Of a DNA stretch of 64,000 nucleotides, positions 9,421 to 17,473 are shown in pieces. The notes under the pieces were generated by a model. That model searched no databases, had not been told where the DNA came from, and saw only the letters and a program-made list of their open reading frames with translations. Location: NCBI RefSeq assembly GCF_025869515.1, contig NZ_JAOZVR010000016.1, positions 29,762 through 93,761 of the forward strand, written 5' to 3'. The first letter of the stretch is position 1; every line of letters begins with the position of its first letter. Source of the DNA: Ferrovibrio sp. (GTDB taxonomy: Bacteria; Pseudomonadota; Alphaproteobacteria; Ferrovibrionales; Ferrovibrionaceae). The translations under genes and the position numbers were made by a program.

Positions 9421-10689
9421 CTAAAGCCCGAGCGCCTCGTAAGGATAGAAGCGTGCGGGCTGGCCCGGCTCCAGTCGCAGCAGGTCTTCCGGCAGTTCCA
9501 GCAGCCCGTCGGTGCGCGTCAGCGACGTGATCACCCCGGCACCGTCGACGGGGTATTTCTCCGCCCGCCAGCCGCCCTTGCCGTCATCCTGCAGCGAGAC
9601 CCGCACCCATTCGCGGCGGTCGGATTTCTTCTTGTAGGAAAAACCGGCCGTGACCGGGAAGCTGCGCATCGGCTTGGGATATGCACCGTTCAGGCGCTGC
9701 AGCAGCGGGCGGGCGAAAAAACAGAATGTCAGCAGGGCAGCCACCGGATTGCCCGGCAGGCCGAAAAACGGTATCCGGCCGATCTGGCCGAGCGCGACCG
9801 GCCGGCCCGGCTTGATCGCCAGGCGCCAGAAATCCAGCCGGCCATGCGCCTCGATGGCGGCCTTCACATGATCCTCGTCGCCAGTCGACACGCCGCCGGA
9901 ACTGACCACCGCATCATGCTCCCGGGCCGCCTGGGCAAAAACACCGGCCAGATGGTCACGGCGGTCGGGCTGGATGCCAAGATCGTTCACCTTGCAGCCG
10001 GCCGCCGTCAGCAAGGCGGCCAGCAATGGCCGGTTGGCGTCATAAATGCCGCCATCGGGCAAGGCGCTGCCGGCCTCATGCACTTCGTCGCCGGTGGAGA
10101 CCAGGGCCACGCGCAGCGGCCGATGCACCGCCAGCATGGCATGGCCGCCGGCCGCGGCCAGCGCCAGGTCGGCGGCCGTCAGGATATTGCCGGCCTTGAG
10201 CACGGTCTCGCCCTGCCGCAGATCCTCACCAGCCAGCCGGCGATTGGCGCCACGCCTGATGCCGGGACGGATCACCACGACATCGCCATCACGCGCGCAG
10301 TCTTCCTGCATCATCACGGTATCGGGACCGCCCGTTTCGCCGAATGGCATGACGGCGCCGGTCAGCATGCGAACGGCCGTGCCGCGCGGTTGCGGCCCCT
10401 CGAAAGGATGGCCGGCCGCGGCACGACCGATCACCCGCAGATGCGTTTCGCCGTCTGCGGAAAGATCATCATGATAAACCGCATAGCCATCGACGGCCGA
10501 ATTGTCGCGCGGCGGCACGGCAACCTTCGCCACCAGCGAGGTGGCAAGAATGCGATTGTGGCACAGCGCCAGCGGCAGGGTCTCCATGGCAGCAATGGGG
10601 ACAAGACGCTGGGTCAGTTCGGCCAGTGCATCGTCCAGCCGCATGAGCGCCCCGCCATGGGCGAAGCAGTCGTCACTCAGCTGCGCCAC
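9421..10689 (-). CDS. moeA: Molybdopterin molybdotransferase MoeA
   Basis: A 422-residue enzyme inserting molybdate into adenylylated molybdopterin. Hallmarks: VPPRDNSAVDGYAVY near residue 50, GAVMPFGETGGPDTVMMQE near 115, VSTGDEV near 195, and SSGGVSTGDEDHVK near 255. A GTG at 10689 (start VAQLSDDCFAHGG) was chosen because that N-terminus is typical of alphaproteobacterial MoeA; an ATG (MRLDDALAEL) lies 15 codons later. It overlaps the end of mobB by 17 bases, so the two are co-translated and feed the formate dehydrogenase in the same region. Confidence 0.93.
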   Translation of the reverse strand: MAQLSDDCFAHGGALMRLDDALAELTQRLVPIAAMETLPLALCHNRILATSLVAKVAVPPRDNSAVDGYAVYHDDLSADGETHLRVIGRAAAGHPFEGPQPRGTAVRMLTGAVMPFGETGGPDTVMMQEDCARDGDVVVIRPGIRRGANRRLAGEDLRQGETVLKAGNILTAADLALAAAGGHAMLAVHRPLRVALVSTGDEVHEAGSALPDGGIYDANRPLLAALLTAAGCKVNDLGIQPDRRDHLAGVFAQAAREHDAVVSSGGVSTGDEDHVKAAIEAHGRLDFWRLAIKPGRPVALGQIGRIPFFGLPGNPVAALLTFCFFARPLLQRLNGAYPKPMRSFPVTAGFSYKKKSDRREWVRVSLQDDGKGGWRAEKYPVDGAGVITSLTRTDGLLELPEDLLRLEPGQPARFYPYEALGL

Positions 10690-11209
10690 GGCGCGCCTCG
10701 CCCCGTGTGGCGGCCGGCCGGCCCATCCACGCCACGATGAAATCCGCCACCTGCTGCGGCCGGTTGGTATCCAGCTGCGGCACACTCAGATTCGGCACCG
10801 GCGCATCGCTGGCCACCGCAATCACGGCGGTATCCTCGATCTGCAGCATCGGCTTGCCAACGGAGGCGCGCCAGACTTCGATCTTGGCATGGCTCGATTT
10901 CTTGAAGCCTTCGACCAGCACCAGATCGACCGGGCTGAGCCGGGCCAGCAGCTCATCCAGTGTCGGCTCCGGTGCGTCGCGATGCTCATGCATGATGGCA
11001 TAGCGTTTCGCCGAACTGATCAGCACCTCGCTGGCGCCGGCCTCGCGGTGGCGATAGGAATCCTTGCCCGGCTGGTCGACATCGAAGTCGTGGTGCGCAT
11101 GCTTGATCGTGGAGACCTTCACGCCGCGCGCCGTGAGCAGCGGGATCAGTTCGGCCAGCAGGGTGGTCTTGCCCGACCCGCTCCAGCCGGAAATGCCCAG
11201 TACTTTCAT
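10673..11209 (-). CDS. mobB: Molybdopterin-guanine dinucleotide biosynthesis protein MobB
   Basis: A 178-residue P-loop GTPase that aids bis-MGD cofactor formation. The Walker A motif GWSGSGKTTLLAELIP is at residues 8-23, followed by STIKHAHHDFDVD, the conserved MobB histidine motif, and LVLVEGFKKSSHAKIEVWR. It sits between the 4Fe-4S protein gene (10-base gap) and moeA (overlap), all on the minus strand. This unit, together with mobA and fdhD, completes the last steps of cofactor supply for the formate dehydrogenase. Confidence 0.95.
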   Translation of the reverse strand: MKVLGISGWSGSGKTTLLAELIPLLTARGVKVSTIKHAHHDFDVDQPGKDSYRHREAGASEVLISSAKRYAIMHEHRDAPEPTLDELLARLSPVDLVLVEGFKKSSHAKIEVWRASVGKPMLQIEDTAVIAVASDAPVPNLSVPQLDTNRPQQVADFIVAWMGRPAATRGEARRGAAE

Positions 11210-11219
11210 GCCGGCACCT

Positions 11220-13268
11220 TCATGACGGCTTCTTGCCGGCCGCCTTCAGTTCGGCGGCGGCACGTTCGGTCAGGTAATCGTCGGTGGTGCGCACATCGGG
11301 TCGCGGCGCGCCGGCATAGGGATCCAGCTTGGTCTCGCTCTGCACGATGATGCGGCAGTCGGCACACATGCGCATGCGGTCGGCAATATCGCCGCCCTTG
11401 CCATACATCCAGTGCTTGCCTTCCAGTTTGGCAATCACCTTCTCGATGGAAGATTTTGTGCCGAACGGCTTGGCGCAGCGGATGCAGTGGAAGGGTTCTT
11501 CTTCCTTGATCAGCCGCGGACGGCCTGAAGCCGTGGTGAAATTCACCCGCGGTTCCAGTGCAATCACCTTCTCCGGGCAGGTCGTCTTGCACAGCCCGCA
11601 TTGCACGCAGGCATCTTCAGTGAAACTGAGACGCGGGGTTTCCGGATCGTCGCTCAGCGCGCCGGTCGGGCAGGACGACACGCAGGCCAGGCACAAGGTG
11701 CAGCCTTCGGCATCGATCTGCAGATTGCCGAAAGGCGCGCCCGGCGGCAGGGCCACTGTGTCGACCGGCTGCGGTGCAACCGCATGCAGGTGCCGGAATG
11801 CCATTCGCGCCAGATCGCGGTTGCGGCCCATCGGCAGATAGCTGGCGCCGCTCGGGCCTTCGCGCCGCGGCAGGGCGGCCAGTGCGCTGCCCAGCTGGTC
11901 CGGATCGTCGGCCTCAATCAGGCCGAGCCGCCCGCCTTCATACCCCAGGCCGACCAGCACGCTTTCAGCCAGCGCCATCTGCTGGCCGATACCGGCGACA
12001 TCGTCGCTGCGCCTGGCCGGCGCCAGCAGGCGCAGATCGGCGGCGCCGTAGGAAAAGGCGGAAGCCAGGAAAGCGACATTGCATTCGCCGAGCGCATGTA
12101 CGGCAAAAGGCAGTACCCGGGCCGGCAGGCCGTCGCCATGACGGGCCAGCGCATCGATCAGCGGCGCGCCGTGTTTGGCATCGTGCAGCAGCACAACGGC
12201 CTGGCGCCCGCCGGCTTCGCGGTAGGCCAGCAGCAGGGCGCGCAGCTGTTCGGTCAGTGTCGCCGGCGGCGGCAGGCTGTATTCGGCCGCGCCGGTGGGG
12301 CAGACTGCACCGCAATTGCCGCAGCCACCGCAGATAAAGGGGTCGATGGCGACATGATCGCCGGCCGGGGTGATCGCGCCGGTCGGGCAGACATCCAGGC
12401 AGCGCGTGCAGCCGGTCTTCTTCGAACGGCTGTGGGCGCAGATTTCGGCATGGTAGCTGACATAGATCGGCTTCTCGAAACTGCCGGTCAGGTCGCTGGC
12501 CTCGAACAGGGCCCGGTGCACTGCCGCCGGATCCTTCGGATCGGGGCGGAAATAGCCGTCGCGCTTTTCATGCGCCGGAAACAGCGGCGTGCCGCCGGTG
12601 AGGTCGATGATGATATCGCATTTCGAGCTGGCCCCGTTGCGGGCCGGGCTGAACACCAGGCTGCGGCGCGACGATGGCAGCGGCAACGCATAATTGTCGA
12701 CCACCAGCTCGAAGGCGCCCAGATGGCCGCGCGCACCGGCGATATGGCCCTGCACGACGGGCAGGTCCATCAGTGGCGGCGCCGCGACGTCTTTCGGGCG
12801 ATCCAGCATGACGGTGACATCCAGCCGGCTGCTGAGCTGGCGCGCGGCGGCAATCGCCACCTCGTCGCGGCCATAGATCAGCGCCACGCCTTCCGATTTC
12901 ATAGTGACGACCGGCAGCGCCGGAGACGGCACCGCAGCCGCCGCAATCAGCGCCGCCATTTTCGGGGTGGCATCGCCCGCTTCGGCGGACCAGCCGGCGG
13001 TTTCACGAATGTTGACGTAAGTGACGGGCGTCTGGCTTTCCAGCTCTTCGCGCTGCTCGTCGAACAGCGGACTTTCCTGGGTGCAGGCCACCGTCAGGGG
13101 CTCGCCGGCCTTCAGCGCGGCCTGGAACACGCCGATCTCGGCGCGGCAGAGCTGGGTCGCGACCTCGCCTGCGACACTCGCGCCACATGCCTTCGCCAGC
13201 GCCTTGCCATCCAGCGGCATGGTGCCTTCGCAGTTGCACACCAGGACGCGTTTTCCGTCCAGCCGCAT
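11220..13268 (-). CDS. Large multi-cluster 4Fe-4S ferredoxin-type protein of the formate dehydrogenase island
   Basis: A 682-residue protein with several iron-sulfur sites. Four CxxCxxC..CP motifs are seen: CTRCLDVCPTGAI (about residue 287), CGGCGNCGAVCPTGA (about 312), CTLCLACVSSCPTGAL (about 523) and CVQCGLCKTTCPEKVI (about 557). A CxxC pair (HCIRC) and MCADC follow near the C-terminus. The N-terminal 280 residues have extra Cys residues (VCNCEGTMPL) but no fold I can name. Proteins like this recur beside mob/moe and DUF3305/DUF3306 genes in formate dehydrogenase islands, suggesting electron delivery or cluster assembly. ATG 13268 with GGGTGG upstream was preferred to a TTG seven codons earlier. 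Confidence 0.85.
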   Translation of the reverse strand: MRLDGKRVLVCNCEGTMPLDGKALAKACGASVAGEVATQLCRAEIGVFQAALKAGEPLTVACTQESPLFDEQREELESQTPVTYVNIRETAGWSAEAGDATPKMAALIAAAAVPSPALPVVTMKSEGVALIYGRDEVAIAAARQLSSRLDVTVMLDRPKDVAAPPLMDLPVVQGHIAGARGHLGAFELVVDNYALPLPSSRRSLVFSPARNGASSKCDIIIDLTGGTPLFPAHEKRDGYFRPDPKDPAAVHRALFEASDLTGSFEKPIYVSYHAEICAHSRSKKTGCTRCLDVCPTGAITPAGDHVAIDPFICGGCGNCGAVCPTGAAEYSLPPPATLTEQLRALLLAYREAGGRQAVVLLHDAKHGAPLIDALARHGDGLPARVLPFAVHALGECNVAFLASAFSYGAADLRLLAPARRSDDVAGIGQQMALAESVLVGLGYEGGRLGLIEADDPDQLGSALAALPRREGPSGASYLPMGRNRDLARMAFRHLHAVAPQPVDTVALPPGAPFGNLQIDAEGCTLCLACVSSCPTGALSDDPETPRLSFTEDACVQCGLCKTTCPEKVIALEPRVNFTTASGRPRLIKEEEPFHCIRCAKPFGTKSSIEKVIAKLEGKHWMYGKGGDIADRMRMCADCRIIVQSETKLDPYAGAPRPDVRTTDDYLTERAAAELKAAGKKPS

Positions 13269-13298
13269 GACCCGTTTTCCACCCGACAATCTGGTAAA

Positions 13299-13325
13299 CT
13301 CAACATCTGAAACTATAGTGTTGAG
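13299..13325. promoter_or_regulatory. Inverted repeat in divergent promoter region
   Basis: CTCAACA and TGTTGAG form a 7-base inverted repeat with a 13-base spacer, placed between the divergent ferredoxin and cytochrome c genes. It could be a shared operator for a dimeric regulator. No regulator is identified; the symmetry is what is seen. Confidence 0.4.
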
Positions 13326-13354
13326 GCAACAGGAAAACCAGCCGGAGGGTCCGG

Positions 13355-13756
13355 GTGCGTATCGTCATTTGGCTGCTGATTCCCGGGCTGCTCGCCTGCG
13401 CCGGGGCGGCATCGGCGCAGGTCGCCAAACCCGAGGACCTGGAGCCGCCGAGCGTGGAGCGCGGCGCCGAATTATGGGGCAAATGCCGGGCCTGCCACAC
13501 CATCGAGGCCAGAGGCCGCAATATCGTCGGCCCGCGTCTCCATGGCGTGTTCGGCCGCAAGGCCGGCAGCGTCGCCGACTACCGCTATTCCGAGGCGATG
13601 AAGACGTCGTCTGTGGTCTGGACGGAGCAGACGATGGACGCCTATCTGGCCGCCACCCAGGACTTCATGCCGGGCAACAAGATGTATGGCGGGCTGGCCA
13701 TCGCCCAGGATCGGGTCGATCTGATCGCTTGGCTCAGACAGGCCTCGTCTCAATAG
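13355..13756 (+). CDS. Class I cytochrome c, exported
   Basis: A 133-residue periplasmic mono-heme cytochrome. The signal peptide covers about residues 1-21 (IVIWLLIPGLLACAGAASAQ). The heme motif CRACH is at about residues 45-49 and the distal Met is in FMPGNKMYGG. HGVFGRKAGSVADYRYSEAM matches the cytochrome c2 / c550 family. The start is GTG 13355 after GGAGGG at 13344-13349. Placed beside the formate dehydrogenase genes, it could accept electrons from a periplasmic chain, but that link is only positional. Confidence 0.9.
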   Translation: MRIVIWLLIPGLLACAGAASAQVAKPEDLEPPSVERGAELWGKCRACHTIEARGRNIVGPRLHGVFGRKAGSVADYRYSEAMKTSSVVWTEQTMDAYLAATQDFMPGNKMYGGLAIAQDRVDLIAWLRQASSQ

Positions 13757-13825
13757 CCAAGCTCTTCCCATTGGTCTGCGAAATCCTATATAATTTAGTT
13801 GTATCAATACTTTGGAGGTCGCCCC

Positions 13826-13969
13826 ATGAAAGCCTTCGTTTCCGGCCTGATCGCCGCCCTGGTTATTGCCATCGGCGCCGCCTTCATTCTGCAGACGGTC
13901 AACAAGCCCGCCGATGTCGCCTTCAGCACGGAAGGCGCACGCGTCACCCACGAGACGCATCAGAATTAA
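13826..13969 (+). CDS. Small single-helix membrane protein
   Basis: A 47-residue reading frame with ATG 13826 after GGAGG at 13814-13818. One hydrophobic helix (residues about 4-22, FVSGLIAALVIAIGAAFI) is followed by a polar tail ending in THETHQN. Codon use resembles the flanking genes. It lies 69 bases after the cytochrome c gene. Function unknown; I recognise no family. Confidence 0.6.
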   Translation: MKAFVSGLIAALVIAIGAAFILQTVNKPADVAFSTEGARVTHETHQN

Positions 13970-13990
13970 ACCGGACTTCGCTGTTGCGGT

Positions 13991-14989
13991 TCAGGATTTC
14001 GGCGCGGGAATCAACGCGCCTGTTTCCAGCGACCAGACTTTGATCACCGTATCGTAGCCGCCCGACACGGCGCGCTTGCCGTCCGGCGTGAAGGCAACCG
14101 ACCAGACCGGCTTTTCATGGCCGGCGAACTGCTTGAGCTGGCGACCCTCTTTCAGATCCCACAAACGCATCAGACGATCCCCGCCGCCCGACAACGCGTA
14201 GCGGCCATCTTTCGAAATCGCAATCGAGGTAATGAAGCTGCCATGGCCAGGCAGTCTGCCGCTTTCGCGTTGCGCGGCCAGGTCCCAGCGTTTGATCGCG
14301 CCATCGGTGCTGCCGGTGAAAGCGGTCTTGCCATCAGGCATCACAGCCACAGCATTCACGCTGGCCTGATGCCCGGTCATCACGGCAAGCTCCCTGCCGC
14401 TGGCGACCTCCCACAGGCGGACGGTCCGGTCGTAAGCCACCGAAACCAGCTGCTTGTCATCCATGGCAAAGGCAACCTGCATCACGTTGGCGTCGTGACC
14501 CTCGAAGCTGCGCTCCAGCGCATTGGTCGACAGGTTCCACAGCTTGACTGTGCGGTCCCAGCTGGCGGTTGCCAATCGGCGGCCATCGCGACTGAGCGCC
14601 ATGCCGGCGATATTGTTGACATGGCCGGTGAGCCTGGCGATTTCCCTGCCGCTGTTCAGATCCCAACGGATCACCATGTGATCCCAGCTGGCCGATAGCG
14701 CGCTTTTGCCATCGGGCAGAAAGACCACGGCATTGACGCTGGCTGTGTGGCCGTCCAGCACCTTCAGCTCGCTCTGCCTGCCAAGATCCCAGAGCCGCAC
14801 GGTGTAATCCCAGCTCGCCGAGAGCAGGCGTTTGCCATCGGCCGAAACCGCCACGGCATTGACCATGGCACCATGGCCGGTCATATCGGCCCTCGCCGCA
14901 TCTGCCGGCAAACCGGTCGCCAGAGCAAGCGCGGCAATAGCCGCATAATGCCGCAACGTCATCCGCCGCATCCTGTGCAACTTTTCCAT
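13991..14989 (-). CDS. Exported WD40 repeat protein
   Basis: About 332 residues from ATG 14989. A signal peptide (MTLRHYAAIAALALATGLPA, cleaved near ADAARA) is followed by seven WD40 repeats, each with a GH dipeptide and ending in W-D/N/E/S-L, e.g. GHGAMVNAVAVSADGKRLLS then YTVRLWDL. That is enough for one complete seven-bladed propeller and little else. Earlier in-frame starts reach 15070; the ATG at 14989 keeps a plausible leader. WD40 propellers of this sort occur near c-type cytochromes in proteobacteria, usually as scaffolds. No partner can be named. Confidence 0.88.
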   Translation of the reverse strand: MEKLHRMRRMTLRHYAAIAALALATGLPADAARADMTGHGAMVNAVAVSADGKRLLSASWDYTVRLWDLGRQSELKVLDGHTASVNAVVFLPDGKSALSASWDHMVIRWDLNSGREIARLTGHVNNIAGMALSRDGRRLATASWDRTVKLWNLSTNALERSFEGHDANVMQVAFAMDDKQLVSVAYDRTVRLWEVASGRELAVMTGHQASVNAVAVMPDGKTAFTGSTDGAIKRWDLAAQRESGRLPGHGSFITSIAISKDGRYALSGGGDRLMRLWDLKEGRQLKQFAGHEKPVWSVAFTPDGKRAVSGGYDTVIKVWSLETGALIPAPKS

Positions 14990-15185
14990 TCCGATGGCGT
15001 TTATCATGCCTGCATGCGCCTGCATTGCAAGCGCGCCTGCGCCCGGACCGGTCACAGCTGCGACGGCCACCGCCGCACCGTCACAGCCCGGCCACGTAAA
15101 AACCGCATCATATTGCTGCGCAGAAGCGTTCCGCCCTATATGAGGCGGGTATCCCAGACGACCAGCACATCATAAGGAGTGAATA

Positions 15186-15791
15186 ATGAGCGCCCCCTTC
15201 ACCATGAAGCCCCTGCCCTATGCCGATGACGCCCTGGATCCGGTGATTTCCGCCCAGACCATCGGCTTTCATTATGGCAAGCATCACACCACCTATCTCA
15301 ATACCCTGAACAAGCTGATTGCCGACGAGCCGTCGCTTCAGGGCAAGAGCCTGGCCGAAATCGTCAGGGCCACACATGGCAAGCCGGACAGAACCGCGAT
15401 CTTCAACAATGCCGGTCAGGTGTGGAATCACGATTTCTACTGGCAGAGCCTGTCGCCCAAGGGCGGCGGAAAACCGGGCGGCCGCATCGCCGAGATGATC
15501 AAGGACAGTTTCGGTGATTATGACAAGTTCAAGAGTGAATTCGCCAATACCGGCGTGACCCAGTTCGGTTCCGGCTGGGCGTGGCTTTGCCTGGAAGGCG
15601 GCAAGCTGGTGCTAAAGAAAACCGCGAATGCGGAAAACCCGCTGCATATGAATGGCGTGACGCCGCTGCTCACCCTCGATGTCTGGGAACACGCCTATTA
15701 TCTGGATTACCAGAACAAGCGGCCCGACCATCTGAACGCCGCCATCGACAAACTGCTGAACTGGGAATTCGCCGAAAAGAATCTCGGCTGA
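15186..15791 (+). CDS. sodB: Superoxide dismutase, Fe/Mn family
   Basis: A 201-residue enzyme dismuting superoxide. Metal ligands are seen in HYGKHHTTYLNTLNKL (His), FNNAGQVWNHDFYW (His), and DVWEHAYYLDYQNKRPDHLN (Asp and His). The Gln in the second motif and GSGWAWL suggest the iron-type enzyme. RBS AAGGAG lies seven bases before ATG 15186. No signal peptide, so cytoplasmic. It is convergent with the formate dehydrogenase operon and separated from it by a strong hairpin. Confidence 0.96.
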   Translation: MSAPFTMKPLPYADDALDPVISAQTIGFHYGKHHTTYLNTLNKLIADEPSLQGKSLAEIVRATHGKPDRTAIFNNAGQVWNHDFYWQSLSPKGGGKPGGRIAEMIKDSFGDYDKFKSEFANTGVTQFGSGWAWLCLEGGKLVLKKTANAENPLHMNGVTPLLTLDVWEHAYYLDYQNKRPDHLNAAIDKLLNWEFAEKNLG

Positions 15792-15809
15792 CGCAACCGG
15801 CACAAAAAG

Positions 15810-15837
15810 AAAGGGCGGTGGAAATCCACCGCCCTTT
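15810..15837. terminator. Bidirectional intrinsic terminator, sodB / formate dehydrogenase operon
   Basis: Perfect 13-base inverted repeat AAAGGGCGGTGGA / TCCACCGCCCTTT with a two-base loop, ending in a T-run on the plus strand and preceded by an A-run that gives Ts on the minus strand. It sits between convergent sodB and the formate dehydrogenase gamma gene and should stop both. Confidence 0.92.
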
Positions 15838-15858
15838 TCGTTTGGTTCGCCTGCCAGT

Positions 15859-16830
15859 CTAGTCGTCGCCCGCGCCACGCGCGGTAACGTCCTTGACCCA
15901 CAGACTGTGATGCTCGCGCGCCCAGTTCACGTCGACCTGGCCGCTGCCCATCGCATCGAAAGCGCCCTCCATGCCGATGCTGCCGATATAGATATGGGCG
16001 AGGATCACCGCCACCATCAGGATGCCGGCAATGGCGTGGACCAGCTGCGCCAGCTGCATGCCGGCGATATCGGTGACGTAGAAAGGAAACATCAGCATAT
16101 AGCCGCTGACTGCCAAGGCGGCGGCACCCAGCACAACCAGCCAGAAGATGATCTTCTGGCCACCGTTGAACTTGCCGGCCGGCGGATGCACACCTTTCTG
16201 CAGCAGCCCGCCACCCTGGCGAAACCACTCCATGTCGATGGCATTGAAGATGTTGTGGCGAATCCACAGCACCGCCATCAGCAGCACGCCCAGCACGAAG
16301 GGGAAGCTGAGGAAGTTATGCGCCAGCTTGCCGAAGGCGGTGAGCCCAGTGAAAGCCTCCGGACCCATCACAGGCAGCAGCAGACTGCGGCCGAACGAGA
16401 TGTTGAGGCCGCTCAGCCCCAGGATGACGAAGCAGATCGCTGTCAGCCAGTGAGCAAAGCGTTCGATGCCCTTGAAGCGTTCGATGGTGCGGCCCGACAT
16501 GCCATGCTCGATCTTGATACGGCCGCGGATCGCCAGGAAAGCGGCAAGCGCCACCACGGTGAGCACCAGCAGCCAGCCGCCGGCCGATTTGACCGGACCT
16601 TCCAGCGTCTGGCGCCAGTCGCGACCCTGCGGCTGGATCAGCACGCCTGACTTGGCATCGGGAATCGAAACACGACCGGTGACGGGCCCGCCCTTGAGCT
16701 GCAGCAACAGCGCAGCCTCGTCGGCCGGGGCCTGCTGCTGGGCCGAAGCCGGCGCAACGGAACCGAGGCTGAGCATGATACCAAAGGCGAGCGCAGCCCA
16801 GATCGTGCGCTTGATGTTGAAAAGGCGCAT
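15859..16830 (-). CDS. Formate dehydrogenase gamma subunit (cytochrome b556)
   Basis: A 323-residue membrane subunit passing electrons from the dehydrogenase to quinone. A signal peptide (residues 1-29, ending SVAPASAQ) and a periplasmic stretch of about 60 residues precede a first helix (WLLVLTVVALAAFLAI) and the four-helix cytochrome b core. Likely heme ligands are the His residues in RFAHWLTAICF, GKLAHNFLSF, QLVHAIAG and ILAHIYIGSIG. ATG 16830 follows GGGAGACACAAG; the longer open frame reaching 17193 merely runs into the beta gene. It is the last gene of the structural operon. Confidence 0.93.
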   Translation of the reverse strand: MRLFNIKRTIWAALAFGIMLSLGSVAPASAQQQAPADEAALLLQLKGGPVTGRVSIPDAKSGVLIQPQGRDWRQTLEGPVKSAGGWLLVLTVVALAAFLAIRGRIKIEHGMSGRTIERFKGIERFAHWLTAICFVILGLSGLNISFGRSLLLPVMGPEAFTGLTAFGKLAHNFLSFPFVLGVLLMAVLWIRHNIFNAIDMEWFRQGGGLLQKGVHPPAGKFNGGQKIIFWLVVLGAAALAVSGYMLMFPFYVTDIAGMQLAQLVHAIAGILMVAVILAHIYIGSIGMEGAFDAMGSGQVDVNWAREHHSLWVKDVTARGAGDD

Positions 16831-16853
16831 CTTGTGTCTCCCTTGAACTGCGA

Positions 16854-17450
16854 TCAGGCCGCGGTGCCGGACTTGTAGGCCGTCGCCCAGCCCCAGGCAC
16901 CGGAGCCATAGCCACGACGGCTGACGCGCTCCTTGTAAATCTGGGCGATCACATCGCCGTCGCCGGCGAGCAGTGCCTTGGTCGAGCACATCTCGGCGCA
17001 GAGCGGCAGCTTGCCTTCGGCCAGACGGTTGGCGCCGTATTTGGCATATTCTTCCTTGGTGTTGTCGGCTTCCGGACCGCCGGCGCAGAAAGTGCACTTG
17101 TCCATCTTGCCGCGGCTGCCGAAGTTGCCGACCTGCGGATACTGCGGCGCGCCGAACGGGCAGGCGTAGAAGCAGTAGCCGCAGCCGATGCACAGGTCCT
17201 TGGAATGCAGGACCACGCCTTCATCGGTCTTGTAGAAGCAGTCGACCGGGCAGACGGCCATGCAGGGTGCATCTTCGCAATGCATGCAGGCCATCGAGAT
17301 GGAGCGTTCGCCCTTGGCGCCGTCATTCAGCGTGACGACGCGGCGGCGATTGATGCCCCACGGCACTTCATTTTCGTTCTTGCAGGCGGTGACGCAGGCG
17401 TTGCATTCGATGCAGCGCTCGGAGTCGCAGAGGAATTTCATGCGGGCCAT
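16854..17450 (-). CDS. Formate dehydrogenase beta subunit, 4Fe-4S
   Basis: A 198-residue electron-transfer subunit. Four 4Fe-4S motif sets are visible: CIECNACVTACKNE (about residues 13-26), CMHCEDAPCMAVCPVDC (about 55-71), CIGCGYCFYACPFG (about 87-100) and CTFCAGG with a later CAEMCSTKAL. It lacks the C-terminal membrane anchor helix of the E. coli FdnH protein and is shorter, like the FDH3-type beta subunits. It lies 23 bases upstream of the gamma gene and 23 downstream of the alpha gene. Confidence 0.95.
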   Translation of the reverse strand: MARMKFLCDSERCIECNACVTACKNENEVPWGINRRRVVTLNDGAKGERSISMACMHCEDAPCMAVCPVDCFYKTDEGVVLHSKDLCIGCGYCFYACPFGAPQYPQVGNFGSRGKMDKCTFCAGGPEADNTKEEYAKYGANRLAEGKLPLCAEMCSTKALLAGDGDVIAQIYKERVSRRGYGSGAWGWATAYKSGTAA

Positions 17451-17473
17451 GGTGTATCTCCCCTAACCTTCGC

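Noticed and set aside
11601..13310. A 569-codon plus-strand frame
   Set aside because: It is the antisense shadow of the GC-rich ferredoxin gene; its composition has no protein family features.
15859..17193. Frame extending the formate dehydrogenase gamma gene to 444 codons
   Set aside because: The extra part is the beta gene read out of frame; ATG 16830 has a leader peptide and a good ribosome binding site.
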